A stretch of 64,000 nucleotides of DNA from Euphorbia lathyris. Lineage: Eukaryota > Streptophyta > Magnoliopsida > Malpighiales > Euphorbiaceae. The DNA is taken from the NCBI RefSeq assembly GCF_963576675.1, contig NC_088914.1, positions 17,029,001 through 17,093,000 of the forward strand, given 5' to 3'. Below are positions 22,070-34,140 of the stretch, piece by piece. Below the pieces are notes generated by a model, which saw nothing but the letters and a program-made list of their open reading frames with translations, did no database searches and was not told the origin of the DNA. Each line of letters begins with the position of its first letter. Within the stretch, counting starts at the first letter, position 1. Made by a program: the position numbers and the translations under genes.

Positions 22070-22640
22070 GCGAGAGCTGCTGCAAAGGGTGGTATTGTGG
22101 GGGCTGCAGTGGGTCTTTCTGAAGTTCAGTGGAGGAAGCCGTCTTCAGGTCTAAAATGTAATGTGGATGCGACCTGTTTTGGGGATTCCATGCAGGTTGG
22201 GATAGGAGCTGTTTTAAGAGACGAGGATGGAAGGTTTGTCGCAGCAAGAACCGCAACTGTGGTTGGATTGACGTTAGTGCAAGAGTGTGAGGCTCTGGCA
22301 CTTTTTTCGGCGCTGAAATGGGTGATAGAAGAGGGATATAGTCAGGTGATTTTTGAGTCAGATGCGAAATCTGTTGTCGATGCTATTAATTCCAGAACTG
22401 ACGATATATCGGAGTTTGGTTCGTTGGTGTCCTGTTGTCGCTCTCTTATTCTTAACAACAATTATTCTGTTTGTTTTGTAAGGCGACAAGCGAATGAGGT
22501 GGCTCACTCTTTAGCGAAGTCCTCTCGTTCTTATTCTTATCCCATGTTTTTTGATGTCGTTCCGTCTTTTTTACAATCTGTACTTAACTTTGATTGCCCG
22601 GTTGAGGCTTATTAAATGCATTCTTTTCGAAAAAAAAAGA
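22070..22640 (+). pseudogene. 5'-truncated LINE end with RNase H-like domain
   Basis: The frame runs open from 22070 to the stop at 22613-22615. It encodes the RNase H-like domain found at the C-terminus of plant L1-type LINEs: KCNVDATCF, GIGAVLRDEDGRFVAA, ECEALALFSALKWV, a FESDAKSVVDAI motif and ANEVAHSLAK. An A-rich tail follows at 22628. Only the last ~180 codons survive, as usual for LINE insertions. The gypsy-like element lies immediately upstream. The frame has no stops, so the copy is not old. Confidence 0.85.
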
Positions 22641-23514
22641 AAGTATTGATTTTTTTAATAAATACAACCTAATTTTTTCATGTAGTGCAGAGTTAAAAAA
22701 ATGTTTAAGAACACCCTGATTATTATGATTATGAATTGTTCCCACTGCCTCTTGCAAGCCACATGACCTTTTTCAAGTTCCTGGTCCGTGTTCTGTTGGA
22801 CCTCACCTCCCATTGCCCTAAGATTATGACGTCATTTTATTGTATTTTATGATTTATTACTTTACATTTCAATTTATAAAATGTAATCATTTTTACATAA
22901 AATTTCGAACATTAAGGATCGGTTTGTTTTATATGTGATTTGCTGTTTCTGTTTGCTGTTTGAAAAAGAATTGTTCTAAAAAGCACATACTCTATGCTTT
23001 TATTAAAAAAAACTACTTTCAGTTATAAAAGACAAACAAAACATATCTAATCAAACACTTAAAACTCTTCATTTTCAAGTGAAAATGCAAACATGAGCTT
23101 AAAAAGCAGCAACCAATCACCCTCTAAAGCTATGTTCTTTGTCACTTAATTTCAGTATCAATAATTTCAATTCAGTTCAGTTTAGCAACATTCAGTTCAG
23201 TTCAGTTCAATTCAATAATTTATCATTATTTATTATAATTATAATAATAATTATTAAAACCATTATTATTATTATTATAAATTTATTTATTTTAATTATT
23301 GCTATTTTTAAAGTCTAATATTATCATTTCAATTTAGTAGTATTCAGTTTAGTTTATTTAATTTCAGTAAAAAAGAACAAAGTCTAAATATATATACTTC
23401 ATACTGTATTCGAATTATTAGCAAATTTTAAATATTTCAGAATTATATATTTCAATTCTTTAATTAAATAAATCTAATAAGGTTTGGAGTATAATTCGTA
23501 GATAAATAAAAATG
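22641..23514. other. AT-rich DNA with a small TIR element at about 22914-23127
   Basis: The stretch 22914-23127 (GGATCGGTTTG ... CAACCAATCACCCTC) resembles 29996-30228 and looks like a hAT-type MITE copy. After it come CAGTTCAGTTCA-type and ATT microsatellite repeats (about 23175-23280). No gene. Confidence 0.45.
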
Positions 23515-23530
23515 TTACATATATAATATT

Positions 23531-24188
23531 TTTTGTTGATAAACAAAACTTGTATTAATAACAAGGAAAGAAAAATCATCCTAAATACAAAAAGAAATAC
23601 AAATCGGAAAATTTTCAACAAAAATTTCTACATGAAAAAAAGATTGTAACCAATCTGTCAAATTATGTGCAATAATGTTTGCTTGGCGTCTCTCATAAAC
23701 AAACTCAACTGAAGCAAAACCTCGTACCACCTTCATAATATCATCAAGAATTACACCAAGCCAATTGGATAGGTTTCGATCTCATTTTAGTAATGAAATT
23801 GCTGAAATTGAATCAGATGCAACCGTAATTTCTTAGAATCCACAATCCTTAACCACAGGTAAAAAGAACAAAATAGCTAATAATTCAACATACAAAGCAG
23901 ACATAGTGCGACCGACTAGTCCTCCACCAAAAATTGAAACCAAACTGTTACAATCTCGAACCACCATATCGAAAAAAGGTTGTGATGATCTTAACGAAAA
24001 AGAAGCATTACAATTGAATTTAAATGTTATGAAAACCTTTTATCAAAAAAAAAAAAAAAAGTTCTGGAAACCGAAAACTGCCAACAAATCCGAAATGAAT
24101 TATCCACATGCCTTGTTGTTGTTGAATGTACCTGAGCATTATTTCACCTCGCATTGAAATTCACGGAATGGCCCCGAATAAAATCCTA
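23531..24188 (-). pseudogene. Degenerate LINE 3' end (RNase H-like domain), minus strand
   Basis: Read on the minus strand, the translation recovers an RNase H-like domain with stops: a KFNCNASFS stretch, ALYVELLAILFF, a SDSISAISLL motif and ERRQANIIAHNLTDW at the end. An A-tail (complement of the T-run at about 23531) ends it. Flanks ttacatatataatatt (23515-23530) and ttacatagataatatt (24189-24204) form a 16 bp target duplication with one mismatch. Confidence 0.75.
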
Positions 24189-24204
24189 TTACATAGATAA
24201 TATT

Positions 24205-24466
24205 AAAATATTGAGTTCGACTCCTTGTGCGGATAAGTTTAAAGAATTAACATGTACTAATAAACAATATCATGCCATTATTTAATAAATAAAGTAGTTA
24301 AATTATTTGATAAGTTCTTTTATAAATTTATAAAAGGGAAAAGTACAATCCACTTGCCCTTTTTTTTTAATTTATTACCGAGTTCTGTTTCTGTTTCATT
24401 ATTACAATTTTGTCAAAATTTGGCACATTAATGCTTTTTTTGTTTGATTCAAAAAAATAAAAAAAA
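24205..24466. other. AT-rich spacer
   Basis: No frame or repeat pair recognised; contains T- and A-runs. Confidence 0.5.
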
Positions 24467-25744
24467 AGGAAAAGTACAAAAAAAAATAAAATAAACTTTA
24501 TGGTTACGTCTATTTTCGATTACAGCCTTGTGGTTTAAAAATTTACAAAATGATACATTGAAGTTCATTCTGTTAGTAAACACATAACAAATTGACTAAA
24601 TATGTTAAAAGTCAAAAGGAAAAGAGTTAATTTGGTTCTTATATTTATTTATTTTATAAATTAACATTCCTTATTATCTCAATTATCACAAACAAACCCC
24701 AAAATAAAAAATAAAAATCAATTATATATCTTTTCCATCTCTTTAATTTCTTATTTTTTTTTCTTATTTCTCTCTCTCTCAAATCAATTGAACCGCCAAA
24801 CAAACACCTCATTATTCCACCTCATTATCCCCTCTAACAATCACTCTTTAATTTCTTATTTTTCTTTTAATTTCTCTCTTTTCATTTTATTAATTTTTCT
24901 CTCTCTAGAATCAATTTAATATAAGAGCAATGAATATGAATATATGTGTTCAACGATAAAATTTGGGTTTTATGAATTTGAAGTTGAAGGATTATTCTAA
25001 TGCTACCTAAAATTAAAAATGGAAGAAATAAAAAAAAACATGTGCAGAAATAGATTATTCATCGCTATGTCAATCTTCTGTAATTCCTCTTTTCTCAAGC
25101 AAGAGAGTTGCAAATACAACTTCTGTTCTTCAAATGGCGATAAAAGCAGCGGCTGCTGAAACAACTTCCACGATTTCACCAGAAACTGATGATGATACGG
25201 TGTCGTTTCTTGATGATTGTGTTTCGAGCTATCAAAGTGTTTTATCTGATTTTAGTGATGCTGAGACTGCTTTTGAGAAACATGATAGGGACGATGAGTT
25301 CTATACTTAGTGCTGCAATGTCGAATACAAAATCTTGTACTGATGGGGTGATGATCTTAATCCTGATGCTACTAAGAATAATAAACTTGCTCAAATGACC
25401 AGTAATTGTCTTGCTATTGCTGAATTTTAGAGAGAGAGAAATTAAGAGAGAAGAGAGAAAGAGAAAAAAAAAAGAAATTAAAGAGATGGAGAAAATGGTA
25501 TAATTGATTTTTATTTTGGGGGTTTGTTTGTGATAATTAGATAATAATGATGCTTAATTTATAAAATAAATAAATATAAAGACCAAATTAACTCTTTTCC
25601 TTTTGACATTTAACATCGTTAGTCAATTTGATATATGTTTGCTAACGGAATGAACCTCAAGATACTATTTTGTAAATTTTTAAACCACAAGACTGTAATC
25701 GAAAACAAATGTAACCACAAGGTTTATTTTTGTATTTTTTCCTT
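24467..25744. mobile_element. Mutator-like element with long TIRs carrying a host gene fragment
   Basis: About 270 bp at each end are inverted repeats of one another (24467-24740 against 25475-25744), for example GATTACAGCCTTGTGGTTT on the left and its complement with one difference on the right. Long TIRs of this kind are typical of MULEs. The interior holds CT/GA-rich stretches and a piece of a pectin methylesterase inhibitor gene, the arrangement called Pack-MULE. A 9 bp target duplication could not be fixed because the flanks are A/T-only. Confidence 0.75.
25069..25428 (+). pseudogene. Captured fragment of a pectin methylesterase inhibitor (PMEI/invertase inhibitor) gene
   Basis: The translation gives the C-terminal part of the PMEI four-helix bundle: a SFLDDCVSSYQSVLSDFSDA helix with the conserved DC, then after a frameshift LSAAMSNTKSC (the disulphide Cys region), then after another shift NKLAQMTSNCLAIAEF and a stop. 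In intact PMEIs these are the two helices linked by the second disulphide. At least two frameshifts break it and the N-terminal signal peptide is missing, so it is not a working inhibitor. It lies wholly inside the Mutator-like element. Confidence 0.75.
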
Positions 25745-26995
25745 TATAAAATGATTAGAGTTTTTAAAACAACTTTAAAAATCTTTATATCTTTCATATC
25801 TAATGGTGAAAAAAACAAAGTAAGCTTTACTTTGTAAAAAATAAAATAACCATAAAAGGCACCTTCATATTAGTATATCTGTAATACAAATATTAGTATA
25901 TCTGTAATACAAAGAAAATGTATGTATATATAATATATTTAGCGCAAGTGTCTTCATAGAGAGAACTGCAAGTATAGTGTCAAAAGGAAAGCCTTTAGAT
26001 TAAGTCAAGTCTCGATGAATAAACTGCCAAGACACGCAAATCAATGAAGGAAGTTTCAAAATCACTCTGAAATATGTCTGTGATTCTACACCTAGAATCT
26101 AGGTAGACAATTTTCCTATAATACAAATTGTCCTCACTACATCAAACATTCACCATTCAAAGGTTGAGACATATTCTCGAAAAAAAAAAATATATTAGAG
26201 CATACCTTTTAACTAGGGAAAATTACACAGAAATTCATCTTTTAAAACCTATTTACAACTATATCAAGTCATAATTTTGGATTATGTCAAACTAGTAAAA
26301 TCAGTACTTTTAATATATTTTAAAGGTTAGAATTTATAAATTAGAATTTATAAATTAGAAATCTATAATATATTTTCTAGGCTTTATGATTTATGAATTG
26401 AAGTCTAGAATTTTTAAATTATGATGTAAAATCAGAATATATAGAGAATAATGACATATTAAGAATTAAGTTTGTTGATATGACTTAGTTGTAATTTTGT
26501 ACTTAATTATGATATTCATGTATTTGACCCTTTTAACTAGGGGTGTACAATGAATTAATTTCTTGTAATTGAGTTATAATCCAATCCAACCCAACCCATT
26601 AAAAAAAATTCATGGGTTGGTTGTTAAAACCAACCCAACCCATTAAATATTGAACTTGAATAGATTGGTTAGGGTTGGATTTGTTATTAACTCAAATAAT
26701 TTCAAATATAAAGTTATAGCTATTAAACATTGGACTTGGTTTCAAAAAAAAAAAACATTGGACTAAATTGATGAACTTGCAAATATTTGCACCAAATAGA
26801 ACATAAATAACATTAATTTTTGAGTTAATTTTGAAAAAAAAAATCATGCGCTTTCACGTTTTCGTAGATCGGTATATGTCAGTATTTTTTACTCCAAAAC
26901 AAATGACTTGACACCTTTAAAATAGAACGATATTTTCGAGATTTTAAATAATTTTTTTACCTTTTCAATGACTTTTTGACTCGCTTTTTTTGGGA
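25745..26995. other. AT-rich intergenic DNA
   Basis: No gene. Position 26540 onward (AGGGGTGTACAATG with repeated CCAACCCAACCC) resembles one end of a hAT-type MITE; the other end was not found. A 21 bp direct repeat occurs near 25868-25912. Confidence 0.4.
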
Positions 26996-27420
26996 CTTCC
27001 AGAATTCTAGAATTTTTTAGAATTTCAGAAATTCCAGATTTCAAGAATTAATTTAAAATTTAAAATTTCTAAAATTTAAAAATTTCTAGAATTTCAGAAT
27101 TTTTAAAATTACAGAATTACAGAATTTCTGATATTCGAGAATTTTTGAAATTCCAGAATTTCCAAAATTTTAAAATTTCTGAAATTTCGAAATTTTAGAT
27201 TTTCCAAAATTCCAGAATTTCTTGAATTACAGAATTTCTAAAATTCCAGATTTTTAGAATTCCAAAATTTCTAAAATTCCTGAATTTCTGGAATTCTAGA
27301 ATTTCTGAAATTAGAATTCCAAAATTTTCAAAATTTTATAATTTCTGAAATTGTAGAATTTTTGAAATTCTATAAAATTTTGGAATTTTAGAATTTCTAA
27401 AATTCTCAAATATCCTTAAT
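26996..27420. repeat. Low-complexity array of AATTTC/GAAATT units
   Basis: Over about 420 bp the sequence consists of degenerate, self-complementary words such as AGAATTTC, GAAATTCC and CAGAATTT, with spacing of about 11-16 bp. Because the words are near-palindromic the tract can fold on itself almost anywhere. Confidence 0.7.
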
Positions 27421-27624
27421 AAGAGGCTTAGATTTCTTCTTTGTTAAAATTAAAATTCCTAATCTGTTTTACAAAAGTTTATCATTTATTGGGATAAGGT
27501 TCAACCTATCCGCGGATTGGATACAAAAACTTATCCATAAATTGGGAAGTGCCACTTTCTTACCTTTTCCTTTATAGCTCTGTGAGAGGTCTTCTTTCAT
27601 TTTTACCTTTATTTGATTGTCACA

Positions 27625-28008
27625 TTAGATATTCAAAATAAGTTTATTGATAAACTGAAATAATTTCATGGATTGTGTGTTGTTTTGTTGAACAGAGTCA
27701 TGCTCCTTGGTTAACCTGAAAATTTCTTCATTAGTGGGCAATTTTTCTTGAAGCTCATCCATTGCTTTAATATTTTCGTTGGTAGCTTGATGCACCGTGC
27801 TGATGTTGTAAAGTAGTTGCTTTGTTATGATATCCATGAATGCCCTACTAGACGGCTCCAACGATTCAGAGCACTCATCGATACGCTTGTCAAGGCCTGA
27901 GGTGATTTGGATGTGACCTAATGGGTTTCCACTAGTGTCAAGTGGAGATTTGGGACCCTACTTGTGTTGTAAGGATGATTAGTCTGTGTTGTTTTTTTGA
28001 TGAGCCAT
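27625..28008 (-). pseudogene. Decayed gag-like ORF of a gypsy-like element
   Basis: Reading from the ATG at 28008 (MAHQKNN), after two early stops the frame continues into a coiled-coil region (27625-27861, including NENIKAMDELQEKLPTNEE). It begins about 40 bp inside an LTR-like end, with a TTGGTGCGGTGAGTGTGG primer-site-like stretch (complement of 28028-28045). Gag is inferred from this position and from likeness to the start of the element at 18484-22064. Confidence 0.45.
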
Positions 28009-28047
28009 GATCATTTATTTGTTCAATCCACACTCACCGCACCAACT

Positions 28048-28545
28048 TGATAGATTGAATTTGTAAGGTGATGCTCCACGACTAAGAGAATTTCTCCAAT
28101 GCCTGAGATAAGACAAAAAAAAAAAAACTCAAAGCGAGGTTGTTGACCAGCGAGCCACTGATGCCTAAGTTGAGAGAGTGTAAGATTTAGAGCACAATCA
28201 ATTGAGTGTAATTACAGTAGATATATGTGTATATACATTGACTATGGAGTCACATTTTATTTATAGTGAGCTTGAGGATGGGACCATAAGTCGGTGTTAG
28301 AACCATGTCCTTAGATTCCATGCACGATATGTGTCATCCTCTTAGTGGTGAGAGTATTTTAGGTAGTTAGTAATATACCTAAATTGAGATTCCTTAATCT
28401 TAGATGTGATTGAAGAGTCTTGATCCGAAGAGAATTTGTGAAATATCTCATTGATCCATGTGTCATAAGGAATATTTATCCTTATTTAGTTTAATCCAAC
28501 GATCTTTCTTGCTCTGAACGTTTCTGTTAGTTTATGATGATAACA
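28048..28545 (-). mobile_element. Putative LTR of the decayed gypsy-like element
   Basis: The left border TGATAGATTGAAT is next to a primer-site-like sequence on the minus strand. The upper border is a guess. A TATAAATA box on the minus strand (about 28257-28264) would suit an LTR promoter. Confidence 0.35.
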
Positions 28546-29409
28546 TGTGCAGATGATAAATAAATATATTTTTTTTTTCTCTAAAAATAATAATAATAGT
28601 AATAAATTTAAATCTTATTTAGAGTTATAAAAATATAACATGAGGTTTTATAATATTGGTTAGAATAAAATTGAAAAAATGATATTTTTTGATAATGTAT
28701 ACATTATCCAATTGAAAGAAATAATTTGATTAGGATGGATGAATAAAAATTGGAAAATAAAATGAATGAATTTTGATTGCCTCTCATATCCGTTAAGTCA
28801 ATTTATCGACTTGGATAAAATGACAAACAAGTCACATTTTACAAAAATCTCAGTCCCATCATAAAATGTTAAGTGGTCTGCTTCAAGGGAATTTGGATTG
28901 AATCAACCAGATATTTTAATGCTTAATTCATAAGAAAAGTAGTTCAATTTTTACAATATTAAGTGATATAAGATATAACAATATTAAGCTAATTTTCTGT
29001 TTTATTGTATAAAATAATTCAATTTTGTTTTGTAATATAAAATTTAGATATATAAAATAATCCAGCCTTGGCTTAATTTTATCATATAACAACAAGAATT
29101 AGTTTAATTTTATGTTTTTCTAAATAATGATAAAAAATCTATTGTGTAATTAACTTTTACATATATAATAGATTACATAAATTATGAATTATCTTTTTAA
29201 AGTAATTAAGTGATTTAATTTGGAATATGAATTTAAGACATATTAATTGGATAAAGCTTGCTTTATCAAAAATAAAGTAGGTATAGAAATACGAGATATG
29301 AAAATTCATCCAAATAAATAAATGTTTTTTGTGTGTATGTGAGTGAGACATGAACAAGGAGAATGATAACGTAATGATAACGTAAGATTATCTTTCTATA
29401 TTAGTAAGG
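28546..29409. other. AT-rich intergenic DNA
   Basis: Nothing recognised; the short frames are stop-poor by chance. Confidence 0.5.
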
Positions 29410-29850
29410 TAAAAAGTATTATAAAGTGTCTGATGTTTCATTTTTTTGTTTATTAAATATTGATCTTTTATTTTGATACATTAAGTTTTTAATTATTTAT
29501 TTATTTTTATTGTATTAAGTCCTTACTTGTAAAATTGGTTAGTTGTGAATATTTAATTTAATTAAAAAGTCGTTATTCATTTCATATGTGTTTGAAATTG
29601 TATTTTTTACAGTTTAAAATAAGGTTTTGCAGTTTTGCTATAGGCATATTACACATATCAAAAATTGTTTTCAACTGCTTTCAAACTGTGAAAAGTACAA
29701 ATTTCAAAAGTATGTGAAATGAAAAATACCAGGTTAACCAAATTTTCTAATCAAAACTTTTGTTTTGTCATTAAAAACTTAATGTGATAAAAAAATAAAT
29801 AAAAGATCAAATGCTTAATAAACGAAACCATGAAAGATCAATGGTCTCAT
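29410..29850. mobile_element. Foldback-like TIR element
   Basis: The left arm (TGATGTTTCATTTTTT, ATTGATCTTTTATTTTG, ACATTAAGTTTTTAATT) is matched in inverted order at the right end (TGAAAGATCAATGG before it). The arms cover well over 100 bp each. Related in sequence to 15746-16104. Confidence 0.6.
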
Positions 29851-29995
29851 AATGGCTTTTGCTTTAATAATTACAACACTCAAGTTGTTGAATATTCTAA
29901 AATGTTTATTCTTAGCGATATGCACCATGGAGGAAGAGAAAACCAAATTGAATATTGAAAGATAGATTCCGAATCAATTCAATAATGGGCTATTT

Positions 29996-30228
29996 ATACC
30001 AAGATCCCATTTATTTTACATGCTGTTTACTATTACGAGTTTCTGTTTGTAATTGGAAAAAACTGCTTTTCCAAAAAGGCATGAATTCTCTGCTTTTATA
30101 AAAGACTACTTTTCAGGTGTAAAAAACAAACATGAGGTCACTAACTCAACACCTAAAACTTCCATTTGAATTGAAAAGGCAAACATAAGCATGAAAATGA
30201 GCAACCAAATACCCCCTAAGTATATATA
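29996..30228. mobile_element. hAT-like MITE copy related to 22914-23127
   Basis: Shares CTGTTT...AAAAAGCA, GCTTTTATAAAAGAC and GCAACCAA stretches with the other copy and ends CAACCAAATACCCCC. Borders approximate. Confidence 0.4.
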
Positions 30229-31420
30229 GCTGAACTTTAACTATACTAGACCCAATCTACACTAAGCTTCATCTGCTAATTGTTCTAATTTAACGCTCCC
30301 TCATAAAATGAAGTTTGGTGTAGAATTTTACAACTCCCGAGCTGAAAAAATCAAATAATAACTCAATGGTTGTAAGCAGATCTGTTAGCTAGTTATATGT
30401 ATACACGTGGTGTAATAAGAAAACTATAACTTATACAATCTCTTACTATATGACATTTTATCTCTACGTGTTTAATCTTCTCAAATAATATATCCATTTC
30501 ACGTCACAACTTGATTGAGACATGCTCATATATTCCGGCTCAGCCCAAGATTTGATAACCACGTTTTGTTTCTTAGCCTTCCAAAATACAAACCTAGTTA
30601 ATGACCTTTTTCTTAATTTGCAAGTTCCTAGTCAGCAACATAGAAAGATGTGATATTTAATTGCTCTTCATCCCAGATAGGATAAAAAATGCCATATAAG
30701 TTATAGTCCCTTTGAGATATCGTAACGCATGCATGTAGAGAAACTTGTAAGTGGTGTTTAGAGGGTTCTTACATTAATTAGCTAAGTTGCCGACTCGAAA
30801 ATGTGATATCTAGCCTAGTAAACCCCAAGTAAAGAAGCTTACCTGCAAGTCTTCTATTATAACTTGAGGATTTGGTAATAATTCCTTTTTTTAACCCGTG
30901 TGACGCAGGACTATTGATAGGTGCAAATTTTTCCATTTTTGCATCTTGCAAGAGATTAACATATATTTTGTTTGAGATAACAAAGTCATAGAGTTTCTTC
31001 TCGCAACTTCAACACTCAAAAAATATCTAACAAGCCCCATGTATTTAATCGCAATTCTTCACAGCCACAATATGATTTTCATGTGAATTAGTTATTAAGA
31101 TATTATCAACATATATTACAAGAAACGTTGTGATACCATCTACATTCACTTTAAACAAGCAATGCTCATGGCAAGATCTATGAAATTTGAAATGAACCAC
31201 TTTCGTTGATATTTCTTTATGATGTTGTGTTTCAGCCAGTTGGAGTCCATATAATGATTTAACCAACTTTATCTGGGGGACATCTTGCCTCCTTTTTGTA
31301 GAATGTATATTGATATTCCATATATTCTCAGATAGATGAACTAATTATTTACCTAAACATTCGTCCATCCAAATTTGATTCCCATCAATTAAAGGTAGAC
31401 ATTTTTCACCAAGCTTGATG
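30229..31420 (-). pseudogene. Degenerate copia pol remnant (RT to RNase H)
   Basis: On the minus strand 31045-31266 encodes reverse transcriptase: VKSLYGL, a HEHCLFKVNVDGITTFLVIY stretch and YVDN where the active-site motif YVDD is expected, so the catalytic second Asp is lost. Lower coordinates recover DYNLYGIFYP-like and KSWAEPEYMSMS-like RNase H pieces with several stops and shifts. It is an old copy without LTRs that I could pair. Confidence 0.75.
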
Positions 31421-31429
31421 TAGTGATGA

Positions 31430-31950
31430 GGACATATCCAACACCATGGCCACTAAGTGGGCTAAAAAGGAGAAGAGGGCAGAAATCATGTGGCACGCCG
31501 AGCCATATACCACACGGCATGCTACACCAAGAGCCAAGATGAGTAAAGTTCAGGAACAGTCTGGCACGACGTGTCACATCTCGTATGGTGTGCCATCGGA
31601 CGTGCGGACGAAGTGGCGAAGAGGAAGATCCAGAAGTTGACTCGCACGTCCTGCGAGTTATATGGCACGGCGTGTGAGTCCATTTTAGTTGCCTTCTCCG
31701 CCAAGTTCATCAAGGGGGAGACAAGGCATGTCATCCACTATTTACTGTTTTTCCCTTTTACTTATTACCATTGTGCCATTCCAACTATTTACACCACTAC
31801 CCTCATCTTTTATCCTTCCTATCTTATCCTTATTATCTATGCATATGTTGTAGCCCTAATGAGGCATTTTAGTCTTTTAGCTTAAATTAGGGAGAGGTAT
31901 ATATACTCCTTAATTTGTAAGGAAACACAATTTTATCATATTTAAACAAT
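31430..31950 (+). mobile_element. LTR-like remnant with three motif pairs and a TATA box
   Basis: Holds three pairs of GGCACGNCG-type motifs (cores near 31494/31513, 31565/31584 and 31645/31666), spaced 19-21 bp within a pair, then a TATATATA box at about 31896-31903. The layout copies that of the LARD LTR although the motif differs. Borders were not found. The frames crossing it are by-products of the GC-rich motifs. Confidence 0.4.
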
Positions 31951-32104
31951 TAACATCCTTTGAGAGATTTGGTTTATCCAAATTGAGATTATTCATCCTT
32001 CTAGTTTTAGCTAAAAAGATTGCATTTTTTGTTGGTTTAACATTAAAACCTCCATTTCGATTTTATCTACATCATATAGACATACAATTATAAACCTATC
32101 TCAC

Positions 32105-32212
32105 ATGTAGAAGGGTGCAGTCGAGGTACCACTGGGTTAGAGGTGCACTCGCACGATGTGGACGATGTGAATGATACACCGACATGGGGGTCCTTGGTCC
32201 AGCCTAATTTTG
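32105..32212. repeat. Dispersed repeat fragment shared with 17845-17940
   Basis: Both copies contain GGGTGCAGTCG, then GGGTTAG, then GCACGA(C/T)GTGG and ACACCGA. The family is unknown to me; it may be part of an LTR or SINE. Confidence 0.5.
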
Positions 32213-33325
32213 TTTCGTCCATTATTTTTTATCCTTAATATTATGATTTTTTAGCCGAATTCGAATTAAATTTTCATATTAATTTTAAATTCCAAGACAC
32301 ATCCCTTCATGAACATTCGTCATGGACAGTCGTGTCAGTTCGAATTCTATTTATATAGAATCGAACTGTCAAATTTCAGATACTTAGAATACAAAATTAC
32401 AATTTTTACTCTTTGAAATTATTCTACTTCATGTTTATTCATACTGTACTACTATTCTGTTCCAGTGACAACGAATTACGCACTGTAAGAGTTCACTTAC
32501 GTAATCTGTTATATCCTGGGAGACGAATGTCAATAACGAAAAAATATACAGACTGCTAATACATGCCTTAGATTCCTCTACTTCTGTTATTATGAAATGT
32601 TTGAAGGTTTCATACACTTTCACGTATTCTCACTTTCTATTACACCAATTTTATAATTATTACAGATCTCTTTATAAATTTTATTTTTGGATTAATCACA
32701 TCTAACATGGCTCTCATAACACCTAAAAATATTTGGTCCACGTCGAGTTATTAGATTGGTAAGATCTCCTTTATTAGACTGGATATCCGTTATTCCATCC
32801 TCACGAGGATATTATAGTCGTATTCTAATTAAAATATACGAAACATAATTGACTCCTAAATAAAAAAATTTATCTAAGATTCTTTCCTAGATAGAATACA
32901 TAAGATTTAGTCAGGATAAATTACAATGGTTGAATAAGAATATTATGGCCGAAAAATAAAGATACCTATTCTTCATATGGAGGGAACCAGTTGACCTTGA
33001 AACCTATACATCCTTTCCTTTTTTTTCAATGCTTTTACTTTCAAAATCTTTCCTCTCTCTCTTTTCCTTTCTCTTTTGTATTTGATTCTTCGTCTTTTTC
33101 GGGACGCATGCATGATGCATCTATTAATTCTATTCTCAGGAATTTACTTCTATGGTATAAATTTATGGACGGTCGGCGATTAACGTATTAATGGATAAAT
33201 GGGTGATGTAAATTTAGTTTACTTTATAGGTTCGATGTAAATTTGATGATCAAATTTAATAAAAATTATAACCGAATTGGACAATTATTCACTGATTAAT
33301 AATTATTTTTTTTATACAATCGATC
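32213..33325. other. Intergenic DNA
   Basis: No gene recognised; the 66-residue frame at 32991 is low-complexity (Phe/Ser) and not supported. Confidence 0.45.
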
Positions 33326-33560
33326 TGTAACAATCCGGTTCAGAGTGAGTAGAGTCGAGGTAGAAAGTCTGGGTAAGGAGCGACTCTTAAGGAATGGCGA
33401 TGGGACATGAATGAACTGAATCCGACATCGAAAATGGAGATAGTGATTGGAACTTATTACTAATAGGAAGAAAATTTAACACATACAAGCGCGTTTTAAA
33501 GTCGTGGAACCCAATGTATTAGATTTGGACCAAAACGGTCAATATTTACATAGTATTGGA
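33326..33560. repeat. Repeat related to the insertion in the PHT2;1 intron
   Basis: Starts TGTAACAATCCGG and shares GGATGGCGATGG-like, ATGAACNGAATCC-like and GGNCCAAANCGG stretches with 43474-43690. Probably two copies of one small LTR-like or TRIM-like element. Confidence 0.45.
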
Positions 33561-34140
33561 ACTGAGTATTCCACAATCAATCCATTTTATAAAATATTTT
33601 TCTAATTTAATTGATACAATGTACCATAAATTCATTATTTTTTTTAACTTAATTCAATTTATAACATTATAAATTAATTTATTATATAACACACACCTCT
33701 TAAATTTGTAATTCTAATTCATCAATTAAATTAAATACCCAATTCATCAATTAATGTTTCAATTTCAATCCTAATTTATCTGCAACGAAAACTTCAACTT
33801 GTAAAAAGAAAATAAACATTGAAGTTTCCGTGTCCAACCTTTTTAGGTTGGACACCTTCTTCTATCTATGTTAGGGTGCTTTCCACGCCCCAATCAAGTC
33901 ACAAAGAATAACATTACCCGTCTTTAAAGATGATATTAAATTGGAAATATCATATTTTCTTCCCTTAATTTGCTTAGCAGCTATGATTTCATGGAGCATC
34001 TGATCTTATCGAAAAAAATATTGTTTGAAACAATAAAAACGCTCCAACTGGTCTCATTTTCAGTCTCTGTTTTCGAACTGAAACCAAGCTCAGTTATATT
34101 CGACGCCTACCAGTCTATCTTCTCCGACTGCCCGTCTAGC
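33561..34140. other. Intergenic DNA
   Basis: AT-rich, no feature recognised. Confidence 0.5.

Noticed and set aside
22065..22640. A target duplication for the LINE at 22070
   Set aside because: GAAAG recurs after the poly-A, but five bases are too few, and the same word is the duplication of the adjacent gypsy-like element.
31446..31885. Frames of 62-104 residues around 31.5 kb
   Set aside because: They overlap on both strands in a GC-rich motif array with no domain; taken as LTR sequence.
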